Assembly: GCA_030765055.1 (NCBI GenBank)
Contig: CM060947.1
Location: 57,832,944 to 57,896,943, forward strand
Reading direction: 5' to 3'
Source of the DNA: Mantis religiosa
Lineage: Eukaryota; Arthropoda; Insecta; Mantodea; Mantidae
DNA length: 64,000 nt
In this document: one piece after another, positions 34,611-48,203 of the stretch
Layout of the letters: every line of letters starts with the position of its first letter
How positions within the stretch are numbered: position 1 is the first letter of the stretch
Program-made: the position numbers and the translations under genes
The notes under the pieces: generated by a model
What the model saw: the letters and a program-made list of their open reading frames with translations, nothing else
The model's database searches: none
What the model was told of the DNA's origin: nothing

Positions 34611-35934
34611 TAGGTATATAAAATATTCCTTCTCTAATGGGAGTAAAATGACTTTGGATTTTATAGCTTTTTCGTACCCGTTTACTTAACAACAGTGGTT
34701 GGATATGAGTTTAAGTTTTGAAAACTCATCCTAAATCATGTAGATTTTGCTTTTAATGTTTAAACAATCACTTTTATTAAAACCTTTTTAACAACTTGAT
34801 TTCTTGTATATTTGGTACAAATTTTGCAACGAATTTTAAATTCACTTCTCATTAGGCCAGAAACTAATACTTCTAACACAATTGGAAACTGGATGAGTCG
34901 CTGTTAAGAGAATCTCCCCACACTGAATGACCTTTCATATAGAAACATTTTCGAAAATGTCGATTATAATTAATCTAACTTCCTGTTGAGTTTGGTATAG
35001 ACTGGGAAATTTTAACATAGCACAGAATTGGCTGAAAATTTAATATTAAACTTACTTTTCAGAAAGTTCCCTGCCCCAAACTATGCTTTGCATATATTTT
35101 TTGAAAATGTTGAATTTCTCAAAAAAATGCTAATGATTTTGATTAAAGTGGCAGGCTTGATATATTTTTATAAGAAAATTGTACAAATATCATAAAATAG
35201 CTGTGAAGCCCTTTGAAACTTTGAACATAACTCAGAATACAGAAGACAAAAGTTTTTTATTTTAACTGTTTAAATATAAAAACATTTAAAACTTTAAATT
35301 CAATACGTATTTAAAATTGACTAACAATTATAAAATAATTTTCTCCAGCCCCAAACGATTTGTAATCAAAAGTATTCCTAACCCCTCCAGTCATTATGAT
35401 AATTTGTAACTGGTAATTTATAGTAACTATCAAAATACTTTTAATAATAATAATTAATAATAATGGGGTCATTGCTCCTGCCTGGTATGAAACGAAGTGG
35501 GTTTATTACCAGAGGCAGGGAGTTCTTCAGTTGCGAAACATTTTGCCTTATAAGTGCAGAAGGCATTGTGCAAATTGTTGCTGTATTGTCTTTATTTAGG
35601 TATAGCATAATGGTTACCAAATGGAGTCACGTGACTCAGTGCAATACAAATGTATGAACAGTCTAGTGAGAATAGTGAGTGACATATTTACATGACTTGT
35701 ATCCGTCACAATTTATTACCACAACATTAAGTTTTCACCGGAAATGCACGTGTGATACTACATAATACGAACCTTCTCCTAGAAAAGCAGTTTTGGAAAA
35801 CGGTTGTAGTTTCTGAACACCATAATAACGAAATTTTTTTGGTCCTGTTTGGTTTTAAGTTCTAGTCATTAAGGATGCGACATAAATATTTTCAAAAGGA
35901 TCCTCAAACCCATACTCAATGATGTTCTTAGCTC

Positions 35935-36180
35935 CTGTGCTTCTCTTCGTCCCATTCTATACTGGAGGTGATAAACCGTTTAAGTTAGGTTAGAGACCTG
36001 TTAATCAGGCTTGAAGTTTTCTTACGTGTCTTAAATCTACCAGACCAGATCACTGGCTTTACTTCTCTATGGAAAGAAACCATGCTAAAGAGTTTTATGC
36101 CCAAAATTAACCATCGACCTCCACCGGGTTTGAACTTGGTCTCGGGAGCTAGGGGCTAGCATGTTAGATCGCAGATGACG
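35935..36180 (-). mobile_element. SINE family F in monomer U3, inverted
   Basis: The partner of the copy at 24095. Six bases of the box B region are lost (gaacttggtctcggg in place of gaacctgcgatctcggg). Confidence 0.6.
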
Positions 36181-36795
36181 TCAAATTTTCAAAAAAATTA
36201 GGGAAATTTGCAAAGATATTTATTTTCTGAAAAAATGAGGTTAGCGATGTCGATTAAAATAGGATATGGTTAAGATATTTTCATGGCAAATTAAATGTAA
36301 ATTTTGATATAGATCTTGTTAAGGCGCAATTGGTAGAAAGAGTAAAATGTGAATGACTTCCCATTTGAGAAAAGTGTAACTATTAGACAATTCTGACAAA
36401 TAAAAAGGAATATATCGGAAACTGTTCACACTGCGAAAAATGTTTCTGACATAAATTTGTATTTTAGCAGATCTTCATCTTTGACTTTTACATACCTGGT
36501 AAAACGTAGATAAAATGTAGCACACAGACACAATAAAGAGGATTTCTGAGAACATTCCCAGACTCTTGAAGGTATACATTTGTCATATCTGAAAGTATAT
36601 TTAAAGTGTGGCATTTTAATCTAGCTTGTTATGCTACTTTTTAGAAAATCAATATTTTGAAAAATTATTCCACAAATAATCTCTGAAATGGTTTATTCTA
36701 CAAGAATGTATTTGACATCAATTATAATTGTTGTAATTAAAACTATAATTTGTTTTTGTATTTGTATTTTGTAGATGTTTATCTTTTATGGTTTA

Positions 36796-37575
<780 letters not shown>

Positions 37576-37593
37576 TTATCTATTTATTTTTTT

Positions 37594-37790
37594 GTAATTC
37601 ACGTCCTCCAACGTTAAGTCATATCGGAATGGTTGAAATGATGCTCAAAAGAGTTCTAGGTCCATAGAGCTCAGAGCTACCCAACATTTGTCTTTCAGGA
37701 TAAGGGAAAACCCAGGAAAAAACCGTATCCAGGTAACTTACCCTGACCGAAGAATCGAACTCGGAACCTCTTGAACGTGAGGCAGACATG
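37594..37790 (-). mobile_element. SINE family A, left arm of palindrome (unit 2)
   Basis: The partner of 25683-25890, with about 12 bases lost near the 3' motif (catatcggaatggttgaa). Confidence 0.9.
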
Positions 37791-38025
37791 TTGCCCGCCT
37801 CGGCAACATAGAAGGTATCGCGTGTGCCTCACGTTCAAGAGGTCCCGAGTTCGAATCTCGGTCAGGGTGAGTTACCTGGATAAGGTTTTTCCGGAGTTTT
37901 CCCTTATCCTAAAAGACGAATGTAGGTAACTCTAAGCTCCATTTACCCCGGGCTCATTTGAGCATCATTTCATTCCATTCACCGTCCGATGACTTAATTT
38001 TGGAGGACGTAAATTACAAAAAAGT
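37791..38025 (+). mobile_element. SINE family A, right arm of palindrome (unit 2)
   Basis: The partner of 25891-26160. Box B is a perfect gagttcgaatctcgg here. The tail is aaaaaagtttaaatcaataa. Confidence 0.9.
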
Positions 38026-39272
38026 TTAAATCAATAAATAAACCATAAGAGATAAATATCTACAAAATACAAATACAAAAACAAATTATAGATTTCATTA
38101 AAACAATAATAATTGATGTCAAATACATTCTTGTGGAGTAAACCATTTCAGAGATTATTTGTGGAATATTTTCCAAAATATTGATTTTTTTTTTTTAAAA
38201 AAGTAGCATAACAAGCTAGATTAAAACGCTACACTATAAATATATTTTCAGATATGGCAAATATATACCTTCAAGAGCCTGGGAATGTTCTGAGAAACCC
38301 TGTTTATTGTGTCTTTCACATGGAAGTCATCCAAAATGATTAGACCCCTTTTGGAGAAAATCAGAATTGTTAGAACACAATCCATGTAAAGGGTAGTCTG
38401 GGGGAAGGGATTTTCTAGAAAATATCCTTAAAATATACGCCAACTCTAACTGGGCGATACATTAGCAGTTTTAGGTGACGATATGGTACGGTTAGATAAG
38501 GCACTGCGATTTGTAACCAATGTTTTTAATACACAACTCTAACGTGTGTTTTAGTTTCAGTAGTGTTTTAGATTTTTAATATTTCTTGTTAATTTTCTAT
38601 ATTTACTGAAGGAATCTTAACTGATACAGTGCAATGTTAAAGCGTTTGTGCCCTATCTTCGACTCTATGAAAAGCACAGCTTGTAAAGCTACTGCAGGAG
38701 GCTTTGCGATGACGCAACAAACACGATGCTCAGTTGTTTGGTTGCTATTTAAGTTAGTAACGCAAATCAACTAAAGAAAATTCGAACTGTACGTTACCAA
38801 TTTCTCAGCTCTTATAATAATGCAGATTTCTGTTAAACCTGCAGATAAAAGTGATCAATGCAATGAATACGTCAGTTTTCTGGACTACATATATGGGATT
38901 CTTTCAAAATGCTGTACTTTTCTTGGATATCGTGACTTACTGATTGAGATGTTTCGATTCCTGCACAATTTGAGATGGTGAGTATATATTTTTGGAATAA
39001 TAAATACCCGATATCTGTAAAACAATTATTATGCAAGTCAAAGATAGAAAATACGATCATTTTGCGTTTTGTGAAGCTGGTTAACTAATTACGCGAAATA
39101 TGTATGTACATCCTCATACTCTTCCAAAATTTACTTGGTACTTTGGTGTACATTTCATGTTTCCTTCCTTCTGAGTGTATTAAGCAAAGGTTTAATAACA
39201 GATATTCTTTACTAAAAATTGTAATTTTCAGTTCAGGAAACATTTTATTGACTTTTCTTATAATTTTATTTT

Positions 39273-39485
39273 TCTTAAGCCAGTTAGGTCATATCGGACG
39301 ATGCATAAAATGGGTTAAATGATGCTGGAATGAGCCCAGGATCCATAGAGATTAAATTACTTCACACTACCTTTCAGGATAACGCAAATCCTGGAAAAAC
39401 TTTATCCAAATAACTCACCTTAGCCGAGCTACGAACTCGGGACCTCTTGAATGTGGGGCAACACACTATTGCCTACGCTACAGAA
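39273..39485 (-). mobile_element. SINE family A in monomer U4, inverted
   Basis: Nearly identical to 27466-27675, differing for instance in aactcgggacc against aactcaggacc. Confidence 0.75.
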
Positions 39486-40356
39486 GCGGTTATTTTAGGT
39501 ATATTAAATATTCCTTCACTAACGAGAGAAAACTGACTTAAGGATTTTATAGCATTTTCGTGCCCGTTTACATAACTGTGGTTGGATATGAAAAATCTAA
39601 ATTAACTTTTTTAAGATTTGAAAACTTATCTTAAATTATCTCGATTTTGCTTATAATATTTAAACAATCACAGTTTTGTTAAAACTTTTTTATCGACTTG
39701 GTTTCTTGTATGTTTGGTACAAAGGTTTCAATAAATTTTAGATGAACTTCTCAATAGCCTAGAAACATGACTTCAAACACATCTTGAAAGTGAATGAATT
39801 GCTGTTAAGACGATCTCCCCATTCTTTACATAGAAAAATGTTCGAAAATGTCGATTTCAATTAATTTGACTTCCTGATGAGCTAGAGACCGAAGTCCTTA
39901 AATATAGCACAGAACTGGTTGACAATGTAAAGAATAGTTTGAGGTAGGGACATTTTTAAAAGCGAGTTTAATATTACTTCTTTTTTGTTTTTGAAAATGT
40001 TGAATTTCTCAAAAATGAATTAATGATTTTGATTAAAGTAGACTGCTTGGTATATTTTTATGATAAGCAAAACGTACAAATAACAGAAAATAGCTGTGAA
40101 GCCTTTTGAAACTTTGAACAGATCAGAACTGGATGAAAAACAAAAAGAAGCATTTGTTTTTAACTATTTAAATATAAAATGTTTAAAATGTTTAATACAA
40201 TACTTTTTTAAAATGGTCTAAAACTATAAAATAATTTCCCCTAGCACCAAACAATTTATAACCGTAGGGATTCCTAACCCCACACAATGATAATGATAAT
40301 TTGTAACTGGCAATGTTTCGTAGCTATAAAGGTACCTGTAAGAATAAAATAATGTT

Positions 40357-40577
40357 GGAGGACTTAAATTGCACAAAAATATTAAGTCATATCATACGAT
40401 GAATGGAATCGGTGAAATGGTGCTCAAATGAGTCCGAGGTCCATAGAGCTTAGAGTTACCCAGCTTTCGTCTTTTTCAGGATAAGGGAAAACTCCGGAAA
40501 AACCTTATCGAGGTAACTCACCCTGACCGAGATTTGAACTCAGGACCTCTTGAACGTGAGGCAGCCCTGCTACCATC
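40357..40577 (-). mobile_element. SINE family A at the end of monomer U4, inverted
   Basis: Nearly identical to 28549-28770 (cagctttcg against cagcattcg). Confidence 0.85.
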
Positions 40578-41069
40578 TAAAATGACGATGACAATAAATA
40601 GTACCATGGGTCACATTCAATGGATAATAGTAAGGAATGTGGCGGGTAGCTGTCGATGACAAAATATACAGCAGTTCATATTCTTTGCAGTGCAGTTAAG
40701 TTGATGGTGACTTAGGTAAGCTATTCACATAACAAAATTATCTACTGCATATGCTCTGAATTTTTGTTTTATATCTTACAAGTAAATTGTATGTGGATAA
40801 GAGAAAATATTTTATGAATTTCAGTTTGTTTTAAAACCACACTATGACCATATTTTTCAAATTACAGTAGAATCTTATTAATCTGGACCAAATTGGGGCT
40901 TAATATTTTCTGGTTTATCATAAGTCCGGATTTAGTGAAATGAACACCCAGAGAAAAATTGTGAATAAAATTACAGTATGTAGTGTATAATTTTATTAGA
41001 ACATGAGATACAACAGGCGCACTGGATTTGAATTATACAATCTTTATTTGTTTTTATTTTCTTTTGTGG

Positions 41070-41726
41070 TTAATGACACATCTCTTTCACAATGAGATCA
41101 TGTAGGCTGCTCATGTGATGGTAGTATGCAGAGATCTGTTTACTGTCAGTTTTCTCAATAAAGTGTATTACATAGTACAGATGCTGTTTAACCTCACTTA
41201 ATTTCACTTTTGACTTTCCAAAATCCACTTCCTCAGCTTCAGATTCGTTATTAGTTTCCATGGCATTGCTTATACTTTTCACAATTTCTTTGTCAAGTCA
41301 TGATGTGTTAGCCTGGATCATCTTCATCTCCGTCGAGCCAGGCTTCGATCTCATCTTCTGTGGCAACTTTCTCACCACCCCTAACAAATATTTGGTGAAA
41401 GTCATTTAACTGAACTGTATTGTTGCCTAATTCAACACTGTCATTGTAGCAAAGTTTCTTCCTTCTTTCTTAGTCAATGTAGAGTTCGAAATGCTGTTTA
41501 CTACACTTGCAAAATTGAAAATAATGGATATAAAATCACACACGCATTCTGTACTTACACATGTAAGAGTGGCACCATTTTCGAGCCTTTCGATAACACT
41601 GGACAGTAAAAAATTAATTTTTGAATGTTTCAAGCATTTCATGAGGCAATTCCTACTAATTTTGGGTTGAGAAAAACAAATATGACAATAAAATTTTTTA
41701 TTATCTCTAGTTTTAATGCTAAACAC
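41070..41726 (-). pseudogene. Tigger-type transposase C-terminal remnant, unit 2
   Basis: The reading is the same as at 29265 and slightly better kept: ETNNESEAEEVDFGKSKVKL shows the acidic linker before the helical tail, which ends MSSLHDLIVKEMCH. Upstream, a 99-codon frame (41427-41726) carries KHSKINFLLSSVIERLENGA, for which I have no domain assignment. The DDE core is not visible. Since the breaks match copy 1, neither is expected to be made as protein. Confidence 0.55.
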
Positions 41727-41908
41727 AAGGTGGAAGTATTACATATTATTTCAAAATGTCTCTTTAATGTTCAAGACTATCAATCCTAGTCAAGAGAATG
41801 CTGTGGTAAAGCTCTTATTTTACAAGCGTGACATCACACTTCTGTTGCACCAAGCTGTCTTCACTTTATTGGAGTTTAATTTGAAGGAAAAAAAACTATT
41901 TATAGTTT

Positions 41909-42002
41909 CGAGATTAAACTGTATTGGAACACCACAGTGAAGCGAAAAATTAGCTGTGTACACTAGCTGTGTAAAAAGTGCGACTCATCTAAAATTTAAT
42001 AA
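41909..42002 (+). mobile_element. 94-bp PLE family A terminal mini-element, 12-bp target duplication
   Basis: The insertion is flanked by tatttatagttt at 41897-41908 and 42003-42014. Its left 44 bases (cgagattaaactgtattgg ... gcgaaaaatta) equal the outer end of the PLE at 51174. Its right 37 bases (gctgtgtaaaaagtgcgac ... atttaata) equal the other end of that PLE at about 52183-52218. Everything between, including the coding region and ribozyme core, is missing. In the middle gctgtgta is present twice. Confidence 0.85.
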
Positions 42003-42174
42003 TATTTATAGTTTGTTTTTTGATACTTTGTTACTTACACTTTTATATTTTTGAAAAATATACCCTTTTTTACATATCTGAATGTAAGTGACGAAGTATC
42101 AACAGACCAACTACAAATAGATTTTTCAATTAATCATTTCCACAAAGGGAGGTAATTTCCACAAATCACCAAAT

Positions 42175-42318
42175 CTAATGAATGGTGTTGGAAACCAAAG
42201 AAACCTGCCCAGATGCCACTTTGTCTGCCACAAATCCCATATATGGTCCTCGGTGATTGAACCCAGGCCACCTTGGTGAGAGATGAGTGTTCTAACCACA
42301 GTGCTATGTCATTGGCCT
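42175..42318 (-). mobile_element. SINE family C, inverted
   Basis: Read on the minus strand: tagcactgtggttagaacac (box A), ctctcaccaaggtggcctgg, box B gggttcaatcaccga, and body gggatttgtggcagacaaag. It matches the copy at 14372 around ctctcaccaaggyggccygg. Confidence 0.7.
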
Positions 42319-43502
42319 AATTCTGAATACAGATTGAAAAGGAAATGGCAACTTCAATTTAAGATGTAATGGGTGAAAACTCTAGATTCAAAGAGCTAGG
42401 AATTATACAATATCTCCACAAAGCATCAGCATGCAGTTCTGCAACTTAAACAATTTCTCGGGGTAATAGTTCATACCAGTGACTATACTTGATGCAATGA
42501 TATCTGAAATCTTTGTTCATGCATTATCCCTTTGCTCTATCATCACTTCTATGCTTAAAACTACTTCTATATCCTGCAATGGGAACAAAGGATCTTTTTA
42601 GCAGAATCTCCTACCCTACCCCAGATTACATAATTCATGGGTCACTTAGAGAATTATTTTTATTTTCTCAAAACTACTTTTAACATTTTAAATGTTGAGT
42701 ACTAAATTTAGTAATTGTGTTCAGTGTCCTCTAAGGATGCAATATGAATTTCAGTAAAATCCGCTTAAACAAAGTCCTTCCCTACAAGGAAAAGCTTTGG
42801 AATATTTGTTTATATATAAAAATGGCGAGCAATTTTGATAACAGCATATATTTAAGGTATTTGTATATAAATGAAACTTTATCCTGAGTTTTCCAGTAAT
42901 ATTCTCAGAAGTTCTCTTCAATCTGGACTAATTTTGCTTAACTGGTAAATTTTAGCAGATAGACCAAACCTTATTGTACAAAATATATAGATTTCATTGG
43001 TAAATCATGCAGTGAAGTACTGTTTCAGAAGAAAAACAAGACTTTTCAAGCCAAACAATATTTTATTTGCTCTAGATACACTTTTAAAATGTATTCACTA
43101 ACATCCACAGTGCTGCGGACAGTTTGATAGCTGCTTAGATTCGAGTGACCATTTCCATGAGCTTATTCAATACTGAGTATTTGTAACCAGAGATGCATCT
43201 AGCAAACATTCGTACAAGCTGGCTTGAAGCGAATTTCGAAGATTCTGAACCAGAATTTTCCCTAGGTGAATTAATTTCAAATATGCTCGTACAACCTCAT
43301 GTGATGTGCAATGTAGTTTATCCAGATATAAGAACATTGACAGATGAAAAGGCTTCCCGTTTGACAACCTAAAAATGCACATTGTCATTCAGTTTAATTT
43401 TGCTGTAGATGAAAACTAACCCCAATTATGAATATTTTCTCTTAATTTTTATTTTCTGAAATTGGTTGGTTGGTATCTAATGTTGAGCACTTGATAATAA
43501 AA

Positions 43503-44908
43503 TCATTTGCTCTCTTGCACTCCAATATTTAGCGGGAAGTTGGTCTCTTCTATAAAAGCTGGACAGTGGATGAGGTGATTTTTATCCATATCCTCATTTA
43601 GATTGCAGAAAGGGCATTTAGGTGAATCTGTTATGCCAAATCTGTGTAGGTGTTTATTTAGGCAGTCATGTCCTGTTAGTAATCTGAATATTGCCACTGC
43701 AGATTTTCTTTGTAATGAAGTAATGTTATAAGTTTGTAGATTTTCCCATTCCTTTCCAGATGTTTTTATGGTGTATTCTTCCTTAAGTTGTTTGATACAT
43801 TTATTTGAAATAGTTCTTTTGATAGAGTGAAAGGGTACTGAAATAGTAGTTGGGTTCGAAACAATTTTGCTACCCTTTTTGGCCAGAAAATCAGCTGTTT
43901 CATTTCCTATCACTCCACAATGGGCCGGAATCCACTGGAGTACAACTTTTTTATGTAAATGTGATAACTGTTTCATCATTTTGTGCCATTCAATAATTTT
44001 GATACATTTAGGTGTTGTATCTTATTTTATAGCACAATGTCTGCTTTGGAGTCAGACAGTATTATAACCTTTGTAAACTTTTGAATGTGATATAAAAGAT
44101 TTTGTAAACTTAGGATTGCTAAAATTTTGCCATCAAAGTTTGTTGATATTTTGTTTAGTTTACAATAAAAGGAGAAAAGTGGGCATACCACACCAGCACC
44201 AGTGCCACCCTCATTTGGTAAGCTAGAACCATCTGTAAAAATATGCATCCATTCAGGAGCAGGATATCTTAAGTTTATTGTTTCCAGTGACAGTTGTTTT
44301 AAGGTAGAGGTGGGGGTGTCAAATTTTGTGATAGTTTCTGTCAAATGGAGGTTATATTCAATTTCTAAAAATTCTAGAGGGTTGTTTCTCATCTGCATAG
44401 TTTCTTTTGTGTGTGGAAGTTGTAATCTCTGGCTGATTTCTTGTACTATGCTTAAAAAGCTTTGCTGAGATTTTAAACATACTTGTGGTTTTCTTTGGAC
44501 CCAGTTATTATAGGGTAGTCTTAAAAGTTTTTCATATTGTGTGATTGCTGCTTTTCAATTTCAAATGTTATGTTTGGATTATTTGTTAAAATTTGCATGG
44601 CAATAATTGGTGTTGTTTTAACGGCTCCTGTTATGAGGCAGAGGATTTGTTTCTGTAATTTATTAAGTTTTTCTACATTCGTAGTTATTAGAATTTCTTC
44701 ACAATAATGAAGTATAGGTTTTATGTACATTTGATATAAGGTGTTTAGAGTCTGCATGTTGCAACCCCACTTTTTCCCTGCTAATCGTTTTAATAACGGT
44801 AACCTTGTTTCTATCTTTGTACATATATTCTCTATATGTTTCTTCCATGTTAATTTTGTATCCAGGGTTATTCCTAAATATTTTGCTTCGTGTGTTTGAG
44901 TCTTACAC
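43503..44908 (-). pseudogene. LINE ORF2 remnant: RT thumb, RNase H and zinc knuckle (unit 2)
   Basis: Minus-strand reading in order: KYLGITLDTKLTWKKHIEN (about 44,880), the end of the RT fingers-to-thumb region; LYQMYIKPILHYCEEILITT and LITGAVKTTPIIAMQIL (44,521-44,757), the thumb; RNase H with IFTDGSSL (about 44,250), FDGKILAI where the family usually has Glu in place of this Lys, ILSDSKA, and WIPAHCGVIGNETAD (about 43,930); then the knuckle CPFCNLNEDMDKNHLIHC. Frameshifts separate the RT, the front of RNase H and the rest. The reading stops abruptly at about 44,910, where unrelated sequence begins. The endonuclease and the RT catalytic box are absent. The last 476 bases of ORF2 are an open frame without a SINE, unlike unit 1. 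Confidence 0.85.
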
Positions 44909-44910
44909 AG

Positions 44911-45272
44911 GTAGGAGACCCTTTAATTCCTTCCATTGAAGGCTTAAAGGAACCGACCTGGACAATAGCCTAGTGTCCGATCTCTCACCTTCTCGTGGTG
45001 CCTATGCATGATGAACGAAAGGGAAGGGCTACCTACTAATAAGCACTGGTCAGCTTAGTAGGTTTTCTTTTTGACCGAATTGGTATTACTTCTACTTCCT
45101 ATACCAATTCTCTCTTTCAACTCTGCTATCCAGTCTTACTTGTCTGACCTCTTGTTTCTTTCGACCCTGATGGTATTAGGGTATTCGAGGCCTAAGGGTT
45201 CATTTCCCCTTCTTTCCTTTACCTACTTTCTCCCTACGGGTGAAGTAACTGCCACATGTGTTGCCTTTTACT
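44911..45272. other. Unclassified insertion with pyrimidine-rich sequence
   Basis: It begins where the LINE reading ends. The sequence is richer in C+T than its surroundings, with a short hairpin (ccttccattgaagg) and phrases such as cacctmctcgtggtgcc. There is no clear frame. It may be the 5' leader of another LINE. Confidence 0.35.
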
Positions 45273-46430
45273 AAATGGTTACAAATAGTTTGTCATACTC
45301 CAATACAAATATTTTCTGAAATTACAATAACTATTCTTCTCTAATGTAGGATCTTTTGAACTTACAGATTTCATACAGTGTTGAATTAAGAGGTGGAGAA
45401 TACTTTTTTCTGCAGCAACAAATTAAAAATTAATAATTGCAACATTTTTAATTAAGTTCTATTTTCAATTAATATATGATTAATAAATTTGTTAAATTAA
45501 AAATGTAACATTTTTGTCTTTTATGTCATATTTAAGCATTTTTCATAAAAGCATGCATATTTTCCATTATTAGGTCATAGTAATCCAACCCTTAGTAATA
45601 AGCAAAGGTGTATGAACACGTTTTCTCCATGTTAGATTAAAAATTCATTTGGTGTGAGCCAGCTCTTGAAATAATTGGAACATCTGAGTGGAGAGGAGAC
45701 AGGAATATGTCTGCTTGTAGTATGAGCAGTCTTACAATGCAAGAAGGGCCTACATGTGTCTGTACAATAGAAGGAGTACTGAAGAGTAGCTTTAGTTCTT
45801 TGAGTCATTATTCTCTCTTATTTTAATGAAAATTATTATTTGCAACTTCCCTTGCTTTGAAAGTCACGCCTCACCACTGATACTTTGTTAAAACACACTA
45901 CAATAGATATACTTTTCTGTGGATTGAAATGTTTCCTAGATATTCTTAGTTACTTGTCTGGATATTTTAATACTTATACTTTTCTTAAATGAAACTCACA
46001 GGTTGGTCTTCATATGGGGCATAGAATGTATAGAATGGAGTACTTCCTCTACTTCAGGTTATCAGAAGGGAAAGAAAAAAAATTGTATAACCCAAACCAT
46101 ATGTACTATTTTATCTTCCATAATTACAAAAGGATATGTGCTTAACTTGAAACTTTTTCTTAGTATATCATAATTATGAAGAAATTAAACTGGGTAGGAC
46201 ATTGCAACACTTAAACTCAGATACACTCCATGTACTTACAGTAATCATATATATGAGCAGAGAAAGGCATATACCTAGTAGGTAGAAGAACTATTTTTCT
46301 TTTTGTTCCATTTATTTTTGTTCCATTTTGTTTCACTGCCTTTAACTGCAGTGGTCATAACGGCCCGTTCTCCTTTGGAACATATCAGTGGTGTTCACTT
46401 GTAATCGTTGGGCTGTATCATTAGATCATG
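45273..46430. other. Unassigned A+T-rich DNA
   Basis: I recognise no repeat ends or protein motifs in this interval. Confidence 0.4.
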
Positions 46431-46436
46431 TACACA

Positions 46437-46580
46437 TTTGCACTCTCATTCATACTTCCAGACTCTGGGGAAGATGGGGAATCACCTTGGTTGGAGAAAA
46501 AGCCCCACCCCCAGTTGGGAAAAGAACCCGGACTCCCAGCACAGCAGGCAGGTGCCTTACTGACTGAGCTACTGGACCAG
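46437..46580 (-). mobile_element. SINE family E, tRNA-like head, inverted
   Basis: The minus strand reads ggtccagtagctcagtcagt with aaggcacctgcctgctgt, then box B gtccgggttcttttccc and a GC-rich body (ccaactgggggtggggc). TAGCTCAGTCAGTAAGG is a good box A. Only one copy is seen in the window. Confidence 0.65.
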
Positions 46581-46645
46581 TACATCTACCAACATAGGCA
46601 GGCCAGGTAAAATATATGTGTAGTCAAAAGCTTGAATATCTTCAT

Positions 46646-47928
46646 AGGTCATTTGATAAGTCTGGTAAAAAACAAAAATATATATTCTTTTCGTGAACAT
46701 CTCACCTTATTTCTTGACATAGTTTCCATTGATGGCAATACACTTGGTTCAGTGATGTACCAGCTTTTTCATCCAATCGGAAAAATAGATACATCAAGGT
46801 CTGCAAAATACTCATTGACGATGATTACCACTTCTTCATTTGATGAAAATTTCTTACCACCAAGCCAAATTTTTTAATTTGGGAATAGGAGGAAGTCACT
46901 TGGGGCTAAGCCTGGTTCAATAAGGTGGATGAGAAACTAATTCAAATCCCAACTCATGCACTTCCGCCATTGCGATTGCTGATGTGTGTGATGGTTCATT
47001 ATCCTGGTGAAAGAGCACGTTTTTGCATTTCAGTCTCCATATCATTTCAGTCAACACATGTTGCAAACGATCCAGCACTGAAGCATAATAGGCTCCAGTT
47101 ATGGTTCTGCCTCTCTCCAAGTAGTCTATGAGGATTATTCCTTGAGAACACCTAAACATAGAGGCCATCACCTTACCAGCTGACAAAATGGTCCTTGCCT
47201 TCTTTGGTACACTTTCACCAGGCTTTGCCCATTGTTTTGACTGCTGTTTTGACTCTGGTGTGTAATGATGGATCCTAGTTTTATCCATGGTCACAAATCA
47301 GTGCAAAAAGTCTTGTGAATTGTGATTAAATATCGCCAGACACTCAGTAGAAGTGTTCTTCCGGATTTGCAATTGGTCGACTGTGAGCAATCACGATACC
47401 CATCTTCCACACAGCCTCTTAATTGCCAATTTTTCATGCAGGACATTGTCCACTCGCTCATTTTAGATACCTATAGCCACAGCAACCTCACTGATTTTGA
47501 TTTGGCAGTCTTGTATAACCAGATCGTGGATTAATTTTAATGTCGTTCTATGTAGTGACCTCATTGGGCTACCAGAGTGTGATTCTTCTTCGGTGCTTCT
47601 ATAACCACATTTATATTCATTGATCCAAAAGTAAATGGTCTTCAATGTTGGTGCAGAGTCCGCGTGAACTTCATCCAATTCTTCCAATTCACTTTTGATT
47701 GTGCGGCAATCCAGCCCTTCAAATGAAAATGTTTAATAACAGCATGAAACTGTTTTTTCCATTTTCAATCGTAGCTGTCACACTGACCAGTTCAAATGGC
47801 TGTCAACTATGAAACATATATTGTAGCACATTCAAATTTTCTGTACAATCTTTTGAATAATCAGGCTTACCACCCACAACGTTGCAACAAAAAATTTATG
47901 GAAATTTACCAGACTTACCAAACAACCT
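46646..47928 (-). mobile_element. mariner element, irritans-like, degenerate
   Basis: At 1.28 kb it has the usual mariner length. The inverted ends are ggtcatttgataagtctggt at the left and, reversed, ggttgtttggtaagtctggt at the right, continuing into aaa. A mariner transposase reads across nearly the whole interior on the minus strand. TA is seen before the left end; the right flank has mutated. Confidence 0.85.
46700..47770 (-). pseudogene. mariner transposase (DD34D), multiply broken
   Basis: The enzyme binds the inverted repeats and moves the element by cut and paste. The N-terminal helix-turn-helix half reads EELDEVHADSAPTLKTIYFW, then SGSPMRSL and IQDCQIKISEVAVAIGI (47,463-47,687). After frame changes, the catalytic half reads DKTRIHHYTPESKQQSKQW (47,294 downward), SAGKVMASMF, GIILIDYLERGRTITGAYYA, and VLFHQDNEPSHTS with the second aspartate. 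A stop and a one-base shift follow HPPY; the third aspartate lies in the shifted frame in LAPSDFLLFPN. In the first motif, Glu after Asp is replaced by Lys. There are at least two frameshifts and a stop, so it is inactive. WINE(Y/F)K and IHELGF-type strings place it in the irritans group. Confidence 0.9.
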
Positions 47929-48203
47929 TCATAAGCTTGTTTTCTATCACCTTTTGCAAAGCATAAAGGATTTGTTTTGAGGAAGGAATAAATATGACAT
48001 TATAAAAGCATAGCATCTTATTATAATAAGTACAGTATCTTGAGAACCTTGTATAGCCGAGTTGCACATGCATTTCAGTGATGGTTTTAAATGTTATTTC
48101 TTCTATTTCTCTCTTCAATAATCTTATAAAAAATGAAGGGCAAATAATAGTCAAAAAGTAATTAATGTTGAAATGTTGAAGTAATATGTAATTTTAAAAC
48201 TGC

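Larger units (their letters stand above)
32610..36345. repeat. Monomer U3 of the nested repeat
   Basis: The partner of U1 without the PLE. It starts in mid-monomer at the junction with the LINE fragment (gaaaactgttccataaataa), so the first 180 bp of the monomer are missing. Confidence 0.75.
40865..42976 (-). mobile_element. pogo/Tigger-like DNA transposon, copy 2
   Basis: Same ends as copy 1, with TA at 40863-40864 and 42977-42978. From about 41815 to 42788 it holds sequence that copy 1 lacks, including a 94-bp PLE-end insertion and an inverted SINE-C. Within this stretch a second TIR-like string, cagtaaaatccgctt, occurs near 42755. Confidence 0.6.
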
